Shown: piece after piece, positions 59,351 to 64,000 of the stretch
Position numbering within the stretch: the stretch's first letter is position 1
Layout: each line of letters starts with the position of its first letter
Assembly (NCBI GenBank): GCA_963691705.1
Contig: OY829544.1
Span: 4,409,501-4,473,500 of the forward strand
DNA: 64,000 nt
From: Viola odorata
Lineage: Eukaryota; Streptophyta; Magnoliopsida; Malpighiales; Violaceae
Direction: 5' to 3'
Position numbers and translations under genes: made by a program
Notes under the pieces: generated by a model
What the model was told of the DNA's origin: nothing
The model's database searches: none
Seen by the model: the letters and a program-made list of their open reading frames with translations, nothing else

Positions 59351-59768
59351 CTATTGTTTGTGTAAAAGGAGTAGTGTGGTAGAGAAGCGATCTAAATGAG
59401 GGAACTTCTTTTGGAATTCATACATTAAGGCCATGTTTTCTTGGTGAAGAAGATGAGCTTTCTTCCTCAACTTCTCATTCTCTTCCAGAATACTTCTGTT
59501 CTCCAGGTAAAGCTTCAAGTTCTTAAGGTTCATATCTTTTCCTTCCTTTTCTTCACATAGTAATCTCCTGCTAAATTGATCAATGCGTTAAAACATCTCT
59601 GCTAACTGAATTATGATATAAAGAAAGAACTTTCTTGCTAAGAGAAGACTGATATTACCTGGTGATCAGCCCCTTAACTTGAACCTTGGGTTTCTTTGAT
59701 GGTTGCCTTTTCTTTGAAGCTTGGAAAGATGGAGATGGGCACCTCTCTACTATTCTGTTAGTACACAT
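59351..59768 (-). CDS. ZPR: LITTLE ZIPPER (ZPR1/2-type) microprotein
   Basis: Two exons (59768-59659 and 59567-59351) give 108 residues. Exon 1 encodes MCTNRIVERCPSPSFQASKK followed by a basic stretch (KRQPSKKPKVQVKGLIT). Exon 2 carries the leucine zipper: LKNLKLYLENRSILEENEKL, RKKAHLLHQENMALMYEF. This NLKLYLEN...ENEKLRKKA..L.QEN core is diagnostic of the ZPR family. These proteins have a zipper but no DNA-binding domain; they pair with class III HD-ZIP transcription factors (REVOLUTA, PHABULOSA group) and block their DNA binding, forming a feedback loop in meristem and leaf polarity. The length fits ZPR1/ZPR2 rather than the shorter ZPR3/ZPR4. A TATA box lies about 55 bp upstream. No defects were seen. 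Confidence 0.92.
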
Positions 59769-59822
59769 GTTTTTAATTTGTTGGCTTTTAGAAGTTTGCA
59801 AGAGGTGAATGGTGTGCAACTC

Positions 59823-59830
59823 TTTAAATA
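59823..59830 (-). promoter_or_regulatory. TATA box of the LITTLE ZIPPER gene
   Basis: The minus strand reads TATTTAAA here, about 55 bp before the start codon at 59768. Confidence 0.5.
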
Positions 59831-62800
59831 CATTGTTTGGTTTGATATAAATGGTATGGGGTGGGGTGGGGTTTCTCTTCTGTGGTAATGATGTCTGTTG
59901 GACTCATGATTGCAAAGGGAAGCAACCCCATTTGTTGAAGGATGCTGAATTAAAAAAGAAACAACAACTTATAACAAGACATAAGGAAGGTTCTCTATCC
60001 AGCAACACATTTATTTATTTGTATCTAACCATTGGAGCTTCTCTATTGAGTTTGTTTGTGCTCAATCTGATGATGATTTGATTACATAACCAGTATTTAG
60101 ACATCCATATTTCATTTCATTTCATAAAGTTTGGTTATTTGTCCAAATTCAGCAAATTATTATAATTTTTTTCATTGGACTTTAGGTTTTGTGGACCATC
60201 TCCATATATAAATACCACTTTACATTATACATTTTTTGAACACAAATTTCTAAGAGTCAAATGTGACATTGAAGGCCTGGAACCTCATCCCCCACTTCAC
60301 ATTTTGACAATTTTCATTTAATAGTTATCTAATCTAATCTTCTTTTATTAAACTCTTTATATTTTATAACCCTGCATTTATTTTAATTGCACTTTAATTT
60401 TCAACTAATATTCTTTTTCAATAGAACAGAACACGTTTATTTCTTCTTTTGGACTTTGATTTCTGAAACATGGGTACGTAACTGCTATTACTTTCTTTTA
60501 ATCGACTTCTTAATCAAACTTTGGACCCAACTAATCACTTGCTCTAATTACCTGATGGAAAACTCCATGATTGGTTGGTTGCTTTTATTTTCCTCCTATT
60601 ATATCAAATCCGAGTGAGAGTTTTTTCGGGACCCTCATTTTTATCTTAGGGTGAAAGGAAATCAATGCATTTGAAATATTCAAAATAATTGGAGAATTTG
60701 AGACTTTTCTGTTTTTGGATTGGAAGTTGGTGATTAATTATTTTATATTATCACTGTGTATGAACCCCAACTTACTTTAAGTGGAATCAATTTATTAATA
60801 ATTATGTGGTAGATACACAATTTATTGTTAAAAGTTGTAAGAGAGAGTTTTATCACCCTTTGGGGTTTTGTTCGACTCGAGTCTACAATAGTCGATGTCT
60901 AATATGGTGATCAGATTACAGGAAGGTTTTATCCATAACAATGAAGGATGATAATGTGCATAGTGTACAACGTCCCCTAAGATGGTTTGTCTATCCTTTT
61001 TTCGAAACATTTTGAAATTCAAAGATAATAACTCTCCGAATATAGTCTGCTCAGTTAACCGAGAGACTTGAATTAAACACCTGATATTATAAGATTAAAT
61101 GTCTCATACTGTTTCATCATGATCGTTGTTGGTATAGAGTTGTAGAAGAATACGCGTATTGAAAAAGTATATATACGATGGAGCTATAGCGCATAGGGCA
61201 GTAGTATACCCACATCCAACCCTAATCATACCATTTTTGAACGGGGAAAGGAATGGGCATTTGAAGATGGTAGGACTAAAGCCACTTATTGTTTCTTTTA
61301 TTACATCTACTACTAAAATCCATGTATATTTGCAGTAGTCAACAATGAAATTAAATTAGATTCCCCTCTTATCTTCAGTTCGTCTCCTCCATCCTCAAGT
61401 ACCCTAAAAACTCTTATACTACAACTCTCAAGGGTATAGGGGTCAACGATTATAAGGGCTTTGATGCATATACGTTGGGGTTGTGTATAAATGTTAGTCC
61501 ACTGCAACGTATATGGGTCCAGCTCAACATTTCATCGAACCGGATGAAAAATTATACATTCTACATATTAGAGTTTTATGTTATTCTTTTCGCACACTCA
61601 TATTAATAAATAAACTATATAAATGTAAATTTTTAATGAAAATTATGAACTACACTATTTATATAAGTGAGCAAAATGAAACTTTAAGAGGAAGGTATTA
61701 TCTATTCTCATGGTACACTTTTTTGTAATAAATGGGCAATGCATTTGATGTTTGTATTGGTGATATCATCATCACCACCACCTTATAGTCGGTGTATAGA
61801 TAGATAGATTGCCACCATCTGAGTATCGTGGCAATTTGATATACTTGAAATTAATTTCAACTTATACATTATTATTATATTTTCCCAATAATAATGTATA
61901 CAATTGGCGCAGTGGGATGTCAATGCAATAGGTATGAAGCAAGTTGAGCCTATTTAAATTCTCATTCATCTTAATTCGAGTTTATTCGTATTTATATCCG
62001 CATTTAAATGAAGCGCTTTCATGTGAAAATTTATACTCGTGAATATATTCACGAATACTCTTTTTAATTGTAGAAAAAAAAACTCATACCTACACTTGCA
62101 GCTAACTAGCAATTTATTCATTCAAAAAAGTATATAAAATCCTTCCAGTGAAATTTTGGCAACATGCATTATTTAAAAAATCCTTTTGATATTCCCATAT
62201 AAAGTCTTAGCAAAACACATCAGATTAATATATATAGTTATAAGAAATACCGTTAAAAAATATGAATGTGTATTTGCGGGTTTGTGGAATGGGTTTAGTA
62301 TATTCATACTCACATTCACTTATTAATTTGTGGGTGTGGGTTTTATTTGTACCCGTAAAAAACTCTTAGTAATATTCGCTCTACATAAAGTGGGTATCCG
62401 CAAATATTGATACCCGCGAATTCAATTATTATCCTTAAATATAATTTATTGGTTATCTTTTGATGATAAAGTACACGTTAATATGATCTTAAGTTCAAAT
62501 CTTCTCCTCCGTTTATAAAAATAAACTTACCGGAAGAAAAAAAAGGAAGGAGCGATTATCAAGGCGCAGAAGTTCAATAGTACTTTAATTTGTGGCTAGT
62601 GTAATGAGTTCGATAGTATTTCAATTTTTTTTCATTTCAATTCTATCGAATTTTCAAAAAATGATAGACTATTACAAATTGGTTTTCTCCAACATAAATT
62701 GCAAATCAAGCAAATTAAGCCTACCAAAATTCATTTTTTTTCCTTTAAAGAAAAAGCCTACAAAAATTTGTTAAATCTTTTCGTTTATTTATAAAGTCCA

Positions 62801-64000
62801 GTCCAGAATCCAGATCCAGGCCCCAACACAAAAGCTTGAGCCTCGGATAAATTCGGTCTGGGTTATTCCGATCTCTCTCCATGATATTGCCGGAGCCGCT
62901 CAATTTAAATTAAAAGAAAAAACTATATAAAAACCTATAGTTATAAAATATTTCAATATTTTAAAATTTTGCAATTAAATTATATAATTTTCTAAATTAC
63001 AATTTTAACGTTTATAACATTTAAAAATTTAAATAAAATAGTAAAAAATTATAAAATTTGAATAAAAAAAATGTAACTAGAACTTAAGACATTAAAAAAA
63101 CATTACTTTAATTTTTATTTTTATTTGTTTATTTTATTTCCTTTTTTAATAATTTTTAAATTTTTCTCATTAATATTTTCAAGAAAATAAGTTATCCTAC
63201 TTTACAATAAACTTGAGTTTTTTTCCACGGTCAATTGATCAATTATCAAGGTCAAAGAAATCAAATGTTTATCTTCACTTTGTTCATCGACTTCGTGTAA
63301 GTATTTTTTAAATTCATTTAACAGATTATTTAAATTATTTGAGGAAACTATACTAGAATAGTCTCCAATCTTTAAAAGTTTAACGGTACTTGAATCGAAT
63401 TATCTGATAAAATAACAAAAAATATTTATATTTGATTGTGTTAAACAAATTGTTTAGATAGAGTGAGATTGCATATAATAGCTTGGCTACATTATTTTAA
63501 TATTTCTTTTTATTTATTCATGAACTATGAAATTTGTGTTAACAAAAAAAATTATGTTGAAAACGGTGTGCTACGTAACTATATATTTAGGTGTAATTAT
63601 ATGTATACCTATAAGTAGGATATTGAGATGTCAATTGAGATTAATATTTTTACCGAAAATGATATATTTTATACCAGTAGCAAAATCAGGATGTGGAGGC
63701 CGAGACAAGGGGGAAAGAGGTACCCTACCCCATAATTTTTTTAAAGTTATAGTATGATACCTTAGGTTTATATTTTTCAAACGATCCTATTTTATTTGCC
63801 AAAAATCTTGGCTCCTATTTTTTTTTTAAATCTTAATATTGTTATTACATATTTTATTATTTTTAATTTTATATTTTTATTTATCAAAAATTATATATTA
63901 TACTCCAAAATTTAGCTAAACTTTAGGAATAATTTAAAATTTAAGTTAATTTTCTAATATTTTTCTTTATCAAAAATTATATATTTAACTCCAAAAGTTA
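59831..64000. other. AT-rich intergenic region, no gene recognised
   Basis: Apart from the LITTLE ZIPPER upstream region, no coding sequence or RNA gene is recognised. The stretch near 62020-62430 contains repeated GGGTAT-CCGC and TTCATACTCACATTCAC-like words and is probably transposon debris. The segment at about 62920-63150 resembles 3190-3670 in inverted orientation, suggesting two copies of one AT-rich dispersed repeat. Confidence 0.55.

Noticed and set aside
61890..61920. ACAATTGGCGCAGTGGGA, similar to the TTGGCGCC-type sequence after some plant LTRs
   Set aside because: No matching LTR pair or second end was found nearby, so a retrotransposon could not be supported.

Overview
This is a plant nuclear genome window, from a eudicot judging by the gene families and intron style. 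It is AT-rich, with spliced genes (GT-AG introns), plastid-targeted proteins, plant LTR retrotransposons, hAT elements and Stowaway/mariner elements. The species cannot be named from the sequence alone.

Layout. 1-4086 is AT-rich non-coding sequence. 4087-17951 is a four-part transposon nest. A decayed minus-strand Ty1/copia element (Tnt1-like) has a hAT-type element carrying an F-box gene fragment in its left LTR (4459-5934). Its gag-pol region is split by a young plus-strand LTR retrotransposon (8850-16888) that encodes a Gag with a zinc knuckle and a long unrecognised repeat protein but no visible polymerase. That element is in turn split by a 1009-bp non-autonomous hAT (11793-12801) carrying two tRNA-derived sequences. 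From 19.5 kb on, ordinary genes appear: an ACS10/12-like aminotransferase homologue (+, 19485-22902) convergent with an LRR receptor-like kinase (-, 23606-26363); a TVP38/DedA-family membrane protein (-, 30490-33929); an unrecognised single-exon gene (-, 38266-39091); and an exopolygalacturonase-type GH28 enzyme (-, 39726-41239).

41.8-49.0 kb is a second repeat-rich block. It holds a PRP31 retropseudogene, a partial LTR related to the young retrotransposon above, a broken mariner-like transposase with intact DD39D residues, a 1.4-kb solo-LTR-like insertion, two diverged copies of an unrecognised small helical protein gene arranged head to head, and Stowaway-type MITEs. Genes resume with a BASS5/6-type plastid transporter (+, 49359-52770), a single-exon Pumilio-type RNA-binding protein (-, 53314-54852), a plastid Ycf49/DUF2499 protein (+, 55475-57989) and a LITTLE ZIPPER microprotein (-, 59351-59768). 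The last 4 kb is AT-rich and empty of recognisable genes.

The genes do not form one pathway. Several encode plastid or endomembrane proteins; the polygalacturonase acts in the cell wall, and the LITTLE ZIPPER and Pumilio proteins are regulators. The most unusual items are the Gag-plus-repeat-ORF retrotransposon with conserved palindromes in its promoter, the aminotransferase homologue that has lost key cofactor- and substrate-binding residues, and the paired small genes beside the mariner transposase.
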